A stretch of 51,944 nt of DNA from Syntrophus aciditrophicus (GTDB lineage Bacteria > Desulfobacterota > Syntrophia > Syntrophales > UBA8958). Shown here piece after piece: positions 41,077 to 51,944 of this stretch (position 1 is the first letter of the stretch; each line of letters opens with the position of its first letter). Position numbers and translations under genes: made by a program. The DNA lies in NCBI GenBank assembly GCA_020718905.1, contig DYRD01000008.1:1-51944 (forward strand), written 5' to 3'. The notes under the pieces were generated by a model. The model was not told the DNA's origin and made no database searches. It worked only from the letters and a program-made list of their open reading frames with translations.

Positions 41077-42324
41077 TTATGAATTCATGGAATCAAGAAA
41101 CGCCTGGTTGTTTTCGGTCTTACGAATCTTGTCGATGATGAAATCCATGGCATCGACAGGATTCATTTCCTGGAGCAGGCGTCTTAATATCCATATCCGG
41201 TTGAGATTGACCTTCGGGATCAGGAGCTCCTCTTTTCTCGTCCCGGACCGGACCAGATCAAAGGCCGGGAATATCCTGCGATCGGCAATACGGCGATCGA
41301 GATGGAGCTCCATGTTCCCCGTGCCCTTGAATTCTTCAAAAATCACTTCATCCATACGGCTGCCCGTATCGATCAGGGCCGTAGATATGATCGTCAGGCT
41401 GCCGCCGCTTTCAATATTCCGGGCCGCCCCGAAGAAGCGTTTGGGTTTATGCAGGGCGTTGGAATCGACGCCTCCGGAAAGAACCTTGCCGCTCGGCGGG
41501 ACGACGGTATTATAGGCCCGGGCCAACCGGGTGATGCTGTCGAGGAGAATGACAACGTCTTTCTTGTGTTCCACCAGCCTTTTCGCCTTTTCGATGACCA
41601 TCTCCGCCACCTGGACATGCCGGGTCGCCGGTTCATCGAAGGTAGACGAAACCACCTCTCCCTGGACGCTGCGCTGCATATCCGTGACTTCCTCGGGCCG
41701 CTCGTCAATGAGGAGGACCATAAGCACCACTTCGGGATGATTGGCAGCGATACTGCGGGCAATATCCTGCAGGAGCATCGTCTTGCCCGCCCGGGGCGGC
41801 GAGACGATGAGGCCGCGCTGTCCTTTGCCGATGGGGGTAAACAGGTCCATGATCCGGGTGGAAAAATTCTCCGGATCCGACTCGAGGTTGAATTTCTCCT
41901 CCGGATAGAGAGGCGTCAGGTTGTCAAAGAGAATCTTGTCACGCGAGGCGTCGGGAGATTCATAATTGATCGTGTCGACCTTGAGGAGGGCAAAATATTT
42001 CTCTCCTTCTTTGGGAGGCCGGACTTCCCCGGAAATGGTATCTCCCGTACGGAGGCTGAAGCGCCTGATCTGGGACGGCGAGACATAGATGTCGTCGGGA
42101 CTGGGCAGGTAGTTGTAATCCACCGCCCGGAGAAACCCGAACCCGTCGGGGAGGATTTCCAGGACTCCTGAGCCCGAGATAAGACCGTTTTTCTCCGTCT
42201 GGGCCTGAAGAATGGAAAAAATGAGGTCCTGCCTCCTCATGCCTCCATAGCCGGCGACGTTTAGGTCTTTGGCTAGATTGGCCAATTCACTGATGGGAAG
42301 TCTTTTAATATCTTCGATGTTCAT
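41077..42324 (-). CDS. rho: transcription termination factor Rho
   Basis: [37 protein letters not shown]...[19 protein letters not shown]...[14 protein letters not shown]. Confidence 0.97.
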   Translation of the reverse strand: MNIEDIKRLPISELANLAKDLNVAGYGGMRRQDLIFSILQAQTEKNGLISGSGVLEILPDGFGFLRAVDYNYLPSPDDIYVSPSQIRRFSLRTGDTISGEVRPPKEGEKYFALLKVDTINYESPDASRDKILFDNLTPLYPEEKFNLESDPENFSTRIMDLFTPIGKGQRGLIVSPPRAGKTMLLQDIARSIAANHPEVVLMVLLIDERPEEVTDMQRSVQGEVVSSTFDEPATRHVQVAEMVIEKAKRLVEHKKDVVILLDSITRLARAYNTVVPPSGKVLSGGVDSNALHKPKRFFGAARNIESGGSLTIISTALIDTGSRMDEVIFEEFKGTGNMELHLDRRIADRRIFPAFDLVRSGTRKEELLIPKVNLNRIWILRRLLQEMNPVDAMDFIIDKIRKTENNQAFLDSMNS

Positions 42325-42600
42325 GTGCGGATATCCTAAAATAAAATCATTAGTATTGGCAGTCCCTCGAGAAATAGCAACGGAGACCGGGTCACTAACC
42401 TTTAGTCAGATTATGCGTTTCCCTCTGGACGTGGCGAATAAGAACGTATCATACAACGATAGATTATAACGAATAGTGGATTGCAAAAGGTCTGCTCATC
42501 TGAACACCGGAAATTCTCCAAAACGGTAGGGCTTGGCCTACGTCTTTTGAAAGTGGCGATGTTTTTAGCCGATTGGGAATGTAATGTCAAGAAAATTTCT

Positions 42601-43440
42601 TCATGAAAGAATATTGTCATTTAACATAATAAAATTAAGGAGCCTGCCCGTTGTCCCTCCCTCTTTGCGGTGGAAATAGAACCGTTCGCAGGTGCAGGAC
42701 GTACAGACATCCGCAGTGAGAATGTTCGCCGGAGGGACCCCCAGCGCTTGAAGCTGATGACGGTTAGCAAGGGTAAGATTCAGCTTCCACTTTCCCGTCC
42801 CCCGGCCCATGCCCACCCCCGGTCCCATCACGGGGGCAAAAATCTCATCTCTTGCCGGATGGGCTTCCATCGCCTCATATACTGCGGCATCCACTTCATA
42901 ACAACAAGCCCCGATGGCGGGACCGATGGCCGCCCGGACGTCACCGGGCCTCGTCCCATAGCGTTCGGAAAGCAACCTCAGCACCTTTCCGGAAATGTTC
43001 AGGGCCGTGCCCCGCCAGCCGGCGTGGACGGCGGCAACGATTCTTTTTTCGGCGTCAACCATTAATATGGGCACGCAATCGGCGGTCTTCACGCAAAGGG
43101 CCAGACCGCGCCGGTTCGTAATAATCGCGTCATATTTCAGGTCCCGAGGAGGGAAGCTTGGGGATTCGTCATCGTCAATGGTAAGAATGCCGTCCCCGTG
43201 GACCTGGTGAACCTGGAAAAAATTCCCTCTGGGAATGCCAAAAGTCTCGGCGGCTATATCCCAGTTTTTTCTTATGTTTGCCTCGTTATGGCCCTCTTTG
43301 ATGCTCATGTTGAGGCTGGCAAAGGCGCCCTCGCTCACCCCGCCCCGGCGGGTACAGAAGGCATGGATTAAAAAGGGGTAGGCCTGCCAGGCAGCAGCCG
43401 CTACAAATTCGACATTCCCCCGTTTAACAAGGTCAAACAT
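42601..43440 (-). CDS. polyphenol oxidase/laccase-domain protein (YfiH/PgeF family)
   Basis: HAFCTRRGGVSEGAFASLNMS...QVHGDGI...VKTADCVPILMVDAEKRIVAAVHAGWRGTALNISGKVL...TSCTCERFYFHRKEGGTTGRLLNFI. Confidence 0.95.
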   Translation of the reverse strand: MFDLVKRGNVEFVAAAAWQAYPFLIHAFCTRRGGVSEGAFASLNMSIKEGHNEANIRKNWDIAAETFGIPRGNFFQVHQVHGDGILTIDDDESPSFPPRDLKYDAIITNRRGLALCVKTADCVPILMVDAEKRIVAAVHAGWRGTALNISGKVLRLLSERYGTRPGDVRAAIGPAIGACCYEVDAAVYEAMEAHPARDEIFAPVMGPGVGMGRGTGKWKLNLTLANRHQLQALGVPPANILTADVCTSCTCERFYFHRKEGGTTGRLLNFIMLNDNILS

Positions 43441-44411
43441 TATGTTTCCTGAAAACCGGCAAGAAATTCACAGAGATCCGCCATATCTTGTGGAAGGGGG
43501 GACTCGAAAATCACCTGCTGACCGGCGGCCGGATGGGTAAAGGCAAGCCGGCGGGCATGGAGGGCCTGCCGGGTCATTTCCTGGCAGCGGCGGCGCCGGG
43601 ACTGGTCGGATATATCCATAAATTTCCTCGGACTTCCATAAATCTTATCTCCCAACACGGGATGCCCCAGGGCGGTCAGATGGACTCGGATCTGATGGGT
43701 CCGGCCCGTTTCGATAGCAACGTCAAGGAGGGTAGCCATGCCATATCTTTCCCGGACCCTCCAGCGGGTAACGGCCCTTTTCCCTTGGCGGCTCTTCGTA
43801 GACATCTTTTGGCGCTCGACGGGATGCCTCCCCACGGGCAGGTCGATAACCCCTTCATCATCCCTGACGTCCCCATAAACCAGGGCCAGGTAATGCTTTT
43901 CCACCTGATGCGCCTCGAAGCATGCCGCCAGGGTCCGATGGATCTCATCGGATTTGGCCACAATCATGAGTCCCGACGTGTCTTTGTCGAGGCGGTGAAC
44001 AATGCCGGGCCGGAGAACCCCGCCGATCCCCGAAAGATCATGGCAGTTGAAGAGAAGGGCATTGACCAGGGTGCCCCGCAGGTTGCCCGCCCCGGGATGC
44101 ACGACCAGTCCGGGGGGCTTGTCGATCACGAGGAGGAACGAATCCTCATAAACCACGGCCAAAGGGATATCCTCCGGAACAACGCCGCCCGCTTCCGGTT
44201 CGGGAATTCGCAGGAGAACCTCATCCCCTGGTTTCAGCCGGGAACTGGCCTTCGGCTGTTTATTATTGAGGAGGACGTTCCCTGCCGCCACGATCCTCGG
44301 CATCTGGGAACGAGACAGGGAAACTTGGCGGCGGGACAGAAAGACATCGAGGCGCATACCCGCCTCGTCCTCCTCGACCACGAAAAGGTGTGTATGGGCA
44401 GACCCTTTCAC
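43440..44411 (-). CDS. RluA/RluD family 23S rRNA pseudouridine synthase
   Basis: S4 domain RLDVFLSRRQVSLSRSQMPRIV; GIVHRLDKDTSGLMIVAKSDEIHRTLAACF; GRTHQIRVHLTALGHPVLGDKIYG. Confidence 0.95.
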   Translation of the reverse strand: MKGSAHTHLFVVEEDEAGMRLDVFLSRRQVSLSRSQMPRIVAAGNVLLNNKQPKASSRLKPGDEVLLRIPEPEAGGVVPEDIPLAVVYEDSFLLVIDKPPGLVVHPGAGNLRGTLVNALLFNCHDLSGIGGVLRPGIVHRLDKDTSGLMIVAKSDEIHRTLAACFEAHQVEKHYLALVYGDVRDDEGVIDLPVGRHPVERQKMSTKSRQGKRAVTRWRVRERYGMATLLDVAIETGRTHQIRVHLTALGHPVLGDKIYGSPRKFMDISDQSRRRRCQEMTRQALHARRLAFTHPAAGQQVIFESPLPQDMADLCEFLAGFQET

Positions 44412-45823
44412 CCGGCAGTTACCGTCTGCAAACCTTCCAGGATAAACCGGAATTCCTCCTCTTCCACGGTGCGCATATCCAGGAGGACATCCGCCGCCGC
44501 AATCCGGGCAATAATAGGTACCTCCAGGCGTCTCAGCATCTCCTCCAGACGGACGGCGGACATGCCGAGCGGCGTCATGACCACCAGCATCGTGGGGATC
44601 TCCTGCCCCGGCAGGGAGCCGCCTCCCGCTACCGACATCCCTTCTTTCCGAGCGAAGCGCATCCCCTCGAGATTGGTCCCCTTCAGTTTCCGGAGCAGCT
44701 TTTTCGCCCGGGCGGCAACCCCCTCCAGAGGCTCCGTCAGGGCCTTGAGAACCCGCAAATCCTCTCTTGCCCGCTCCGGATGCAGGTAGTGGATCATCGT
44801 CGCCTCCAAAGCCGCCAGGGTGAGCTTGTCGATGCGCAGGGCGCGGTTGAGGGGGTTTTTCCTGATCCTCTCGAGCATATCCCTGCGGCCGACAATAATG
44901 CCGGCCTGGGGGCCCCCGAGAAGTTTGTCGCCGCTGAAGGTAATAACGTCCGCACCGGCGGTGACGACATCTTCCACCGTCGGTTCCCGCTGCAGGCCAT
45001 GCAAGCCCAAATCGATCATGCAGCCGCTCCCCAGATCGTTCATCACCGGGATATCGTGTTCACGACCCAGGGCCACCAGGGACTTGAGATCCACTTCTTC
45101 CGTAAAACCGATGATCCGGAAATTGCTTGTATGGACCTTCATCAGCAGCCGGGTATCGGCGTTGATCGCCAGTTGATAGTCCTTCAGGCGCGACCGGTTT
45201 GTCGCCCCCACCTCGCGCAGGCGGGCGCCGCTTTTTTCCATTACCTCGGGGATACGGAATTCCCCGCCGATCTCAATCAGCTCTCCCCGGGAAACGATGG
45301 CCTCGCCTCCCTGGGCAAGGGAATTGAGGACCAGCAGGACGGCGGCGGCGTTGTTGTTCACCACGAGGGCGTCTTCCGCCCCGGTCAGGCGGCAGATGAG
45401 ATCCCGCACGTGGTCGTAGCGCAGTCCCCGCGCGCCTTTTTCCAGGTCGAATTCAAGATTGGAATAACCGCGGCCGACCTCGATGATCCGGTCCAGGGCA
45501 GCGACGGCAAGGGGCGCCCGGCCCAGATTGGTATGGAGGATAACCCCCGTGGCGTTGATCACCCGCCGGAGCCGGCAGGTATGCAAACCCTCGATGCTAA
45601 GAATAATTTCTTCGGCAAGACCCGCCGTGGAAGGGGGAGCAAAACCACGCTCCCCCTCTTTCCAGGCCATGATCTTGCGGCGCCAGGCCTCGACCGTTGA
45701 GCGGCAGGTCTCCTTCACCAGCGGACGGTGAGCCCAGTTCAGCAACCCCCGCCTCTCCAAAGAGAGGAGGATTTCGTCTATCTGGGGCAATTGCGTCAGC
45801 CATTCCCTTTTCCAGTCATCCAT
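44408..45823 (-). CDS. selA: L-seryl-tRNA(Sec) selenium transferase
   Basis: [20 protein letters not shown]...[18 protein letters not shown]...[36 protein letters not shown]...[22 protein letters not shown] aggagaaggttATG. Confidence 0.96.
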   Translation of the reverse strand: [471 protein letters not shown]

Positions 45824-45849
45824 AACCTTCTCCTGCCGGCTCATAAATA

Positions 45850-47109
45850 TCAGCTCGGAAGCCGGTTCCTGCAAAAATCGCGAAAATTGTTTACGGAAGT
45901 GAAAAATTCCCGCATCATGATCACCCAGCTATAGCAGCCCCGGTCGGTCAGGGTCAACCGGCCCTTATCGTAGCTAAGACGTCCCGCCAGGATCAAGGAC
46001 AAAATCTCAAACCAGAGATAATAACAGGGATTTACTCCATATTTATCATGTAAAGTCTTCAGGTCGAGGCGGGTTCCAAAAAGTTTCATTAAAAAATCGT
46101 AACGCATCTGGTCCTTCCGGCTGAAAACCCTCGCCGCCATGAGGGGTGCCTCGCCGCGCTCTATTTTCCCGATGTATTCCTGGATATTGAAGGTATTGGC
46201 ATAGCAGGCGCCGTTCAGAAAACCGATGGACCCGCTTCCCAGACCGGCATATTCGTCATAATCCACAATATACTCATCGATCATGCTCGCCTTCCGGGAA
46301 AAACACCAGGCCGAGGAAAAACGGTAGGTCGGCAGGAGCCGGGCGAGGATCTGGGCATAGAACCGCTCTTCCCTGCCATAATCGACCTTTCCCAGGGCTT
46401 TTGCAACCTGCTGACGGGTCGAATCGGATACCATCAAGGGATAGTAGGTCACCTGATCGACGCCGCTCTTTAAAAGGGTCTCCAGATCCTGATTGAGGAT
46501 ATCGGGCATCTGGGAGGGGAAATTGAACATCATATCGGCGTTGAGGGTATCAAAACACCCGCCGATGGCGGCAAGGCGCCCGGCAATTTCCTCGCCGGAC
46601 CCGTATTTCTCCAGGCGGTCCATGTCCTTGAGGAGGCCGTCATCGAAACTCTGGACCCCCACGGAGAGACGATTGACGCCAGCCTCCTTCAATATCGCAA
46701 GCCGGTCTTCCGTCAAATGGTTGGGATTCGTTTCCACCGATATTTCGCGGATGGAAAAACATTCCTTCGCCACCTGGAGGGTGGCGGCCAATTCCTCGCT
46801 CATGACCGTCGGGGTGCCGCCGCCGACATAAACGCCGCCGAAATCATACCCCCGCTCATGGTAGAGACGGATTTCCTTCTTCAGGGCCTGGAAATAGTTT
46901 CTGCACACCGATTCATCGAAGAGAAACCGGTTAAAGGAGCAATAGGGGCAGAGCTTTTCACAAAAAGGCACATGGAGGTAGAGCAGGCGAGGAGTTTGTT
47001 TGGGGGCCGGAGGAAGAACAGGCGGGTTGCCCTCCTCGAAACGCATGGCCCGGGAGAATTCCCGGCGGACGACGGCGGTAACGGTTTGATTGATCATTCT
47101 TTGAATCAT
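45850..47109 (-). CDS. coproporphyrinogen III oxidase-like radical SAM protein
   Basis: LLYLHVPFCEKLCPYCSFNRFLFDE (CxxxCxxC radical SAM), YVGGGTPTVMSEELAATL, SVETNPNHLTEDRLAILKEAGVNRLSVGVQSFDDGLLK. Confidence 0.92.
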   Translation of the reverse strand: MIQRMINQTVTAVVRREFSRAMRFEEGNPPVLPPAPKQTPRLLYLHVPFCEKLCPYCSFNRFLFDESVCRNYFQALKKEIRLYHERGYDFGGVYVGGGTPTVMSEELAATLQVAKECFSIREISVETNPNHLTEDRLAILKEAGVNRLSVGVQSFDDGLLKDMDRLEKYGSGEEIAGRLAAIGGCFDTLNADMMFNFPSQMPDILNQDLETLLKSGVDQVTYYPLMVSDSTRQQVAKALGKVDYGREERFYAQILARLLPTYRFSSAWCFSRKASMIDEYIVDYDEYAGLGSGSIGFLNGACYANTFNIQEYIGKIERGEAPLMAARVFSRKDQMRYDFLMKLFGTRLDLKTLHDKYGVNPCYYLWFEILSLILAGRLSYDKGRLTLTDRGCYSWVIMMREFFTSVNNFRDFCRNRLPS

Positions 47110-47237
47110 CGGGTCTTCCTATCAAATCACCGGAATATATTCAAGATTATTTAGCGCCCCCGCTTCTTGCAATAATCCCTCCCCGGTGTTATAGAGACCG
47201 AGAAATAATACATATTAGATGAGGTAGAAGTACGGCA

Positions 47238-47813
47238 ATGAAAAAAGTTCTGGCCCTGTGGTCCAATGATCAGATCAACGAAGAAGAAACCCGCATTTTA
47301 AGGCAGACCTGCGAGGATCTCCCCATTCCCCTCGACGCGGAAGCAAAGAAGGCCGTCCGTACCCTCGTCGATGCCTTTATCGAAAGGGACGACGCCTCGG
47401 GACTGGCGGCCCCTCAAATCGGCATCTCCAAGAAAATCATCATCTTCCGCAATCGGGGATTTTCCAAGGACGGGGCCTCCGACGGCACCTGGACCAGGAA
47501 GGACGTCGAGGTCCTCATCAACCCGAGAATAACCCAGAACCGGGGCAATCAGATCATCCTCGCCGAAGGCTGCCTTTCTTGTCCCGACATCAAGGTGGAA
47601 ATTGCCCGCTATCCGGAGATCAAGGTGCGGGGCTTCGATGTCCACGGCCAGAAAATCGGCAAGCGCTATCTCGATTTTGTGGCCCGCATCGTTCAACACG
47701 AAATGGACCACCTGGAAGGCAAGCTGATCATCGATTATGACGAGGGGTCCTTTTTCATCCCCAAAAAGAAACGCAGCTTTTTCGAGACATTATTTCAGAA
47801 AGAATCCGGATAA
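47238..47813 (+). CDS. def: peptide deformylase
   Basis: ASGLAAPQIGISKKIIIF...LINPRIT...LAEGCLSCPDIKVEIARYPEIKVRGFD...VQHEMDHLEGKLIIDY (HEMDH). Confidence 0.96.
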   Translation: MKKVLALWSNDQINEEETRILRQTCEDLPIPLDAEAKKAVRTLVDAFIERDDASGLAAPQIGISKKIIIFRNRGFSKDGASDGTWTRKDVEVLINPRITQNRGNQIILAEGCLSCPDIKVEIARYPEIKVRGFDVHGQKIGKRYLDFVARIVQHEMDHLEGKLIIDYDEGSFFIPKKKRSFFETLFQKESG

Positions 47814-47875
47814 ATACACAGTCCGCCTTTCCAGGATCAGCATTCCAGGAGGAGCAGAGGAAGGAACATTAATCC

Positions 47876-49561
47876 ATGACGCAACCAAACAACCCGCCCC
47901 CGACGGATTTCATCCGTGACTTCATCGCCGCCGACCTCCGGACGGATAAAAATGACGGCATCGTCGCCGTCCGCTTCCCTCCGGAGCCGAACGGCTACAT
48001 CCACATCGGACACGCCAAGTCGGTATGCCTGAATTTCGGCATTGCCGCCCAATACGGAGGGACCTGCAATCTCCGGATGGATGACACGGACCCCGCCGGC
48101 GAGTCCCTCGAATATGTCGAGTCCATCATCCATGACATCCACTGGCTGGGGTTCGACTGGCAGGAGCGCCTGTTTTTCGCCTCCGACTATTTCGAGCAAT
48201 TGTACCAGTTTGCCGTGGCCCTCATCAAGGCCGGCAAGGCCTATGTATGCAGCCTGAGCGCCGAGGAGATCAGGGAGCACCGGGGCAGCTTCACCGAGGC
48301 GGGCATCGGTAGCCCTTATCGCAACCGTTCCGTCGAAGAGAATCTCGACCTCTTTACCCGGATGCGGGCCGGCGAATTCCCCGACGGAGGACATGTTCTC
48401 CGGGCCAAAATCGACATGGCCGCTACGAACATCGTCATGCGGGACCCGATCATGTACCGGATCAAACGGGAGCCCCACTTCCGGACCGGAACGGACTGGG
48501 TCATCTATCCCATGTACGATTTCGCCCACTGCCTGTCCGACGCCCTTGAGGGGATCACCTATTCCATCTGCACTCTGGAATTCGAGAATAACCGTCCCTT
48601 GTACGACTGGTTTGTGGAACAACTGATTCCCGGACGCCGACCCCGGCAGATCGAATTTGCCCGCCTCAACGTCAGCTACACCGTGTTAAGCAAGCGCCGA
48701 CTCATCGAACTGGTGGAGAAAAAATACGTCTCCGGCTGGGACGATCCCCGGATGCCCACGGTAGCCGGCATGAGGCGCCGCGGCTATACACCCGCGGCAA
48801 TCAGAAGATTCGCCGCCGCCATCGGCGTGGCCAAGAACGACAACCTCGTGGACATCGCCCTCCTTGAACACTGCGTCCGGGAGGACCTGAACGAGCGGGC
48901 GCCCAGGGCAATGGCCGTCTTGCGGCCCCTCCGGGTGGTCATTGACAACTACCCGGAAGACCAGGTCGAAGAGTTTGAATGCCCCAACCATCCCCAAAAT
49001 CCCGGCATGGGTACGAGAAAGGTCCCCTTCTCCCGGGTCCTCTATATTGAACGTGATGATTTTCTTGAGGATCCGCCGAAAAAATATCATCGTCTCGGTC
49101 CCGGACGGGAGGTCCGCCTCCGGAACGCCTACGTCATCCGCTATGAGAACGTGGTGCAGAACAAACAGACGGGGCAAATCGAGGAGATCCACTGCACCTA
49201 CGATCCGGAGACCCGCAACGCCCCCCCGGCGGACGGAAGGAAGATCCCCGGGGTCATCCACTGGGTAGCGGCGGATCACGCCGTGCCCGCCGAAGTGCGG
49301 CTTTACGACCACCTCTTCCGGGTGCCCGAACCGAAGGATGAGAACTACACCGCCGATTTGAACCCAGACTCCCTGGCAACCCTTGCCGGCTGTTATGTGG
49401 AACGGGGTCTGAAAAATGCGGCACCGGGAACGGGCTATCAGTTCGAGCGGCTTGGTTATTTCTGCGCCGATCTGAAGGACTCCCGGCCCGGGAAACCCGT
49501 CTTCAACGGGATCGTCCCCCTCCGGGATTCCTGGGCCAAGATCGCCGGCGGGGAAAAATAA
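47876..49561 (+). CDS. glnS: glutamine--tRNA ligase
   Basis: [26 protein letters not shown]...[17 protein letters not shown]...[29 protein letters not shown]...[12 protein letters not shown]. Confidence 0.97.
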   Translation: MTQPNNPPPTDFIRDFIAADLRTDKNDGIVAVRFPPEPNGYIHIGHAKSVCLNFGIAAQYGGTCNLRMDDTDPAGESLEYVESIIHDIHWLGFDWQERLFFASDYFEQLYQFAVALIKAGKAYVCSLSAEEIREHRGSFTEAGIGSPYRNRSVEENLDLFTRMRAGEFPDGGHVLRAKIDMAATNIVMRDPIMYRIKREPHFRTGTDWVIYPMYDFAHCLSDALEGITYSICTLEFENNRPLYDWFVEQLIPGRRPRQIEFARLNVSYTVLSKRRLIELVEKKYVSGWDDPRMPTVAGMRRRGYTPAAIRRFAAAIGVAKNDNLVDIALLEHCVREDLNERAPRAMAVLRPLRVVIDNYPEDQVEEFECPNHPQNPGMGTRKVPFSRVLYIERDDFLEDPPKKYHRLGPGREVRLRNAYVIRYENVVQNKQTGQIEEIHCTYDPETRNAPPADGRKIPGVIHWVAADHAVPAEVRLYDHLFRVPEPKDENYTADLNPDSLATLAGCYVERGLKNAAPGTGYQFERLGYFCADLKDSRPGKPVFNGIVPLRDSWAKIAGGEK

Positions 49562-49567
49562 GGACAG

Positions 49568-49593
49568 GGGTGACAGATTCCCATCTGTCACCC
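49568..49593. terminator. perfect 11-bp inverted repeat (gggtgacagat-tccc-atctgtcaccc) between convergent glnS and histidine kinase; possible terminator without a clear U-tract
   Basis: Direct reading of the intergenic sequence. Confidence 0.5.
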
Positions 49594-49681
49594 GGAGAAT
49601 TAAATCCGGTTCATCCGGCTCCTGAGTACTTTAATCACTTTCATCAACAAAGTCACCCTCCTGATGTACCAAAAGAAATTC

Positions 49682-51785
49682 TCAGGGTAATGGTACTTTT
49701 TGTGAAAGCGTAAAGTAGAATGCCGCGCCTTTGTCCACCTTTCCTTCCGCCCAGACCCGTCCCCCATGCCTAACAATGATTCGATGGACAATCGCCAACC
49801 CCACGCCCGTCCCTTCATATTCTACATAGCTATGTAGGCGCTGGAATACGCCGAAAAGCTTGTCGTAATAAGCCATGTCGAACCCAACGCCGTTATCCTT
49901 AACACAATAGACAACATTGCCGTTTTCGCTGTAGCAGCCTACTTCGATGATGCCCGGTTTTCTGGTCTTCGTAAACTTGACGGCGTTGGAGATGAGATTG
50001 AAAAGCACCTGCCTGATAAGGGTTGGATCTCCATTGCCGGGCAGCATACTCGTGATCCTGAGTTCGAGTTCCCGTTCTGTATTTGCCGCCTGTATTTCAC
50101 CCCATACTTCCTTGGCAAGCTTGTCCATGTTGATTTCAGAAACGGTTATGTTGCTCTTGAGCATCTTTGAGAAAGAGAGAAGATCGTCAATCAGGACGCT
50201 CATCTTTTCGGCGTTGCGGCGTATTACATCAAGCTTGCGTAGCGTGTCCTCGCTTAGATTGTCCACATTCTTCTTCAGCACCATCCGGGAGAAGCCATCA
50301 ATAGCACGGAGGGGCGCTTTGAGGTCATGAGAGACGGAATAACTAAAGCTTTCAAGCTCACGGTTGGCGTCATCCAACTCCTTTGTCTGTTTCATTAATT
50401 CCATCTCGACCTGCTTGCGCGCGGTGATATCCGTGGAGATGCCGCCTACAGCATAAATCATGCCCTGGGCGTCACTAAGCGGGAACTTTATCGTAAGCCA
50501 GGTAATCGCGCGGCCCTTGACCTGACTGTATTCCTCGAACTCCCTCGCCCTCCCCGACTCGAGCACCTGCCGCTCGTTTGCCTCATGCCAGTCCGCGTTA
50601 TCCTTGGGCATGAACTCGTGCCGTTTCTTTCCGATCATCTGCTCCGGTGTGGAGTTGAGCACCTCTGCAACGGCTTTATTCGCCATCACAAAGCGACCTT
50701 CCAGATCGAAGGCATAAGATAAGAGCCGTTGCGTTGTCGATTATGCCCTGGACCTGCCTGTGAGCTGCGTCCGCAGCCTCCTTGGCCCGTTTGTGCTCGG
50801 TGACGTCACGATTTATTTCAAGAACGATCTGTCGTCCCTGGGCATCCCCGATCAATTGGTGACGGGTGTCAACGACAATGGTTCTGCCGTCCTTCGTCAC
50901 GTGGGTGACCTCTCCTGTCCACTGACCATCGCGTAGCAACACTTCCTTGATCTCATCGAGAGGAACGGGATGTTGAGTCTGAAGCAAGTAATGGGTCACG
51001 CAGCCCACGGCTTCATCGCGATTATATCCGTAAAGATTTTCCGCACCCCGGTTCCAGAACTCGATAGGTCCATTGAGATGCCATGCAAAAATTGCATCAT
51101 AGCTCAGGTCCAACAACTGGGCCTGTCGCTGCACCACCGCCTCCGCCTGCTTGCGCTCGGAAATGTCTCTGACCGTGTAGGCAAACCGCGGCTCCCCGTC
51201 CGGATTTATGCCCAGGTAGCTCACAGTGGCGGATAACCAAGCTTCTTTATCGTTCCGCCGGTCCTCATATTCAAAGGAAACAGGTTTTTGGGTGCGTCGG
51301 CTCTCTTCATAGAAGCCAATCCACATAAGCAGGACTTCCCGTGACGCTCCCAGTTCGGACCCCAGTCTGTTCCTCATCATTTCCGGCGTTAGCCCGCAGA
51401 AGTTGGCCGTTATCACATTAGCCGCAATGTGACGGACATCGTCAATAGCAACGACTTCGACAATGCCGTGCATATCTCCGGTAGCATCGAAAAAACTTCT
51501 CAGTACGGCTTCACTCTCGAGGAGTGCCTCATCTGTCTTCTTCCGCGCCGTGATTTCCGCTTCCAGCTCCGCAGTCCTGGTCTTGACCCTCTCTTCCAGG
51601 GTTCTGTGAGCTTCACGAAGCGCCGATCCCGCCTGCTTTCGTGCCCGGTGCTCCTTTGCTTCCGCAAGGGTTCTCTGGACGGCAGGCACCAGTCGCTGAT
51701 GGAGTCGGTTCTTCAGGACATAATCCTTTGCCCCCTGGGTGAGGATGTCTATCGCACGGTTTTCAGTGACGGCACCTGTAAACAT
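49682..51785 (-). pseudogene. PAS-PAS sensor histidine kinase with partial N-terminal REC domain; frameshift near 50716-50718
   Basis: N-part FIMFTGAVTENRAIDILTQGAKDYVLKNRLHQRL (REC tail) + PAS/PAC repeats; C-part SFSYSVSHDLKAPLRAIDGFSRMVL (H-box)...VYCVKDNGVGFDMAYYDKLFGVFQRLHSYVEYEGTGVGLAIVHRIIVRHGG; junction ALI-YAFDLEGRFVMANKAV crosses frames. Confidence 0.88.
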
Positions 51786-51944
51786 AATAAATGGTGTATC
51801 GGGACATCTTCTTTTTGCCTCGGTCAGTGCCAGGGCACCGTCATATAGGAGAAGGTCATAGTCAGCAAGGGTTAGGTCGGGAAGGAACTCCTAGAGGTGG
51901 TGGGGGTTGTTTGGACAGGATACAGGTTTTTATAAGTGGGAAAT

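Noticed and set aside
43488-45700. Large plus-strand ORFs (433 and 436 aa) opposite rluD and selA
   Set aside because: No recognisable domains; both overlap well-supported minus-strand genes.
48686-49591. 301-aa minus-strand ORF opposite glnS
   Set aside because: Antisense shadow; glnS has all expected motifs.
1-51944. CRISPR arrays, rRNA, transposases, prophage or known defence systems
   Set aside because: No regularly spaced repeats, no rRNA-like sequence and no transposase, integrase or phage proteins recognised while reading the window.

Overview
The window looks like a chromosomal segment of a Deltaproteobacteria/Syntrophales-type bacterium (inferred from gene content only). Most of it is housekeeping. 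On the minus strand there is a rimP-nusA-infB-DUF503-rbfA-nrnA-truB-rpsO-pnp-M16 peptidase-dut series, a rho-rpmE-prfA-prmC-murA-hisD series with a tRNA-Gly, a pgeF-rluD-selA-radical SAM series, and holA/LOG/rpsU plus lipoate ligase/gcvH/M24. def and glnS are on the plus strand. The accessory part is a type IV pilus region at about 8.5-22.7 kb: a PilB/GspE-like ATPase, a plus-strand minor-pilin operon with PilY1 and an Ig-like membrane protein, and a minus-strand pilMNOPQ operon. The main unexpected signal is a series of disrupted reading frames. Affected genes are YacP/NYN, a 5'-truncated SRAP, pilW, a small pilus-locus ORF, pilY1, pilP, pilN, a DUF39 homocysteine-biosynthesis gene (one frameshift plus one in-frame TGA), DUF503, hisD and a REC-PAS-PAS histidine kinase. 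The protein sequence usually resumes cleanly in another frame after a one-base change. Long housekeeping genes (infB, pnp, rho, glnS, murA, nusA) are intact. The lesions may be real gene decay, concentrated in the pilus locus, or residual assembly indels. hisD being among them favours at least some assembly error. I did not find convincing evidence of a new defence system, CRISPR array, prophage or transposon. The observations most worth checking are the PilY1 internal deletion at a possible short direct repeat, the in-frame TGA in DUF39 in a selA-encoding genome, the pilW ATT-start/frameshift ambiguity, and the C13 tract at codons 4-8 of holA.
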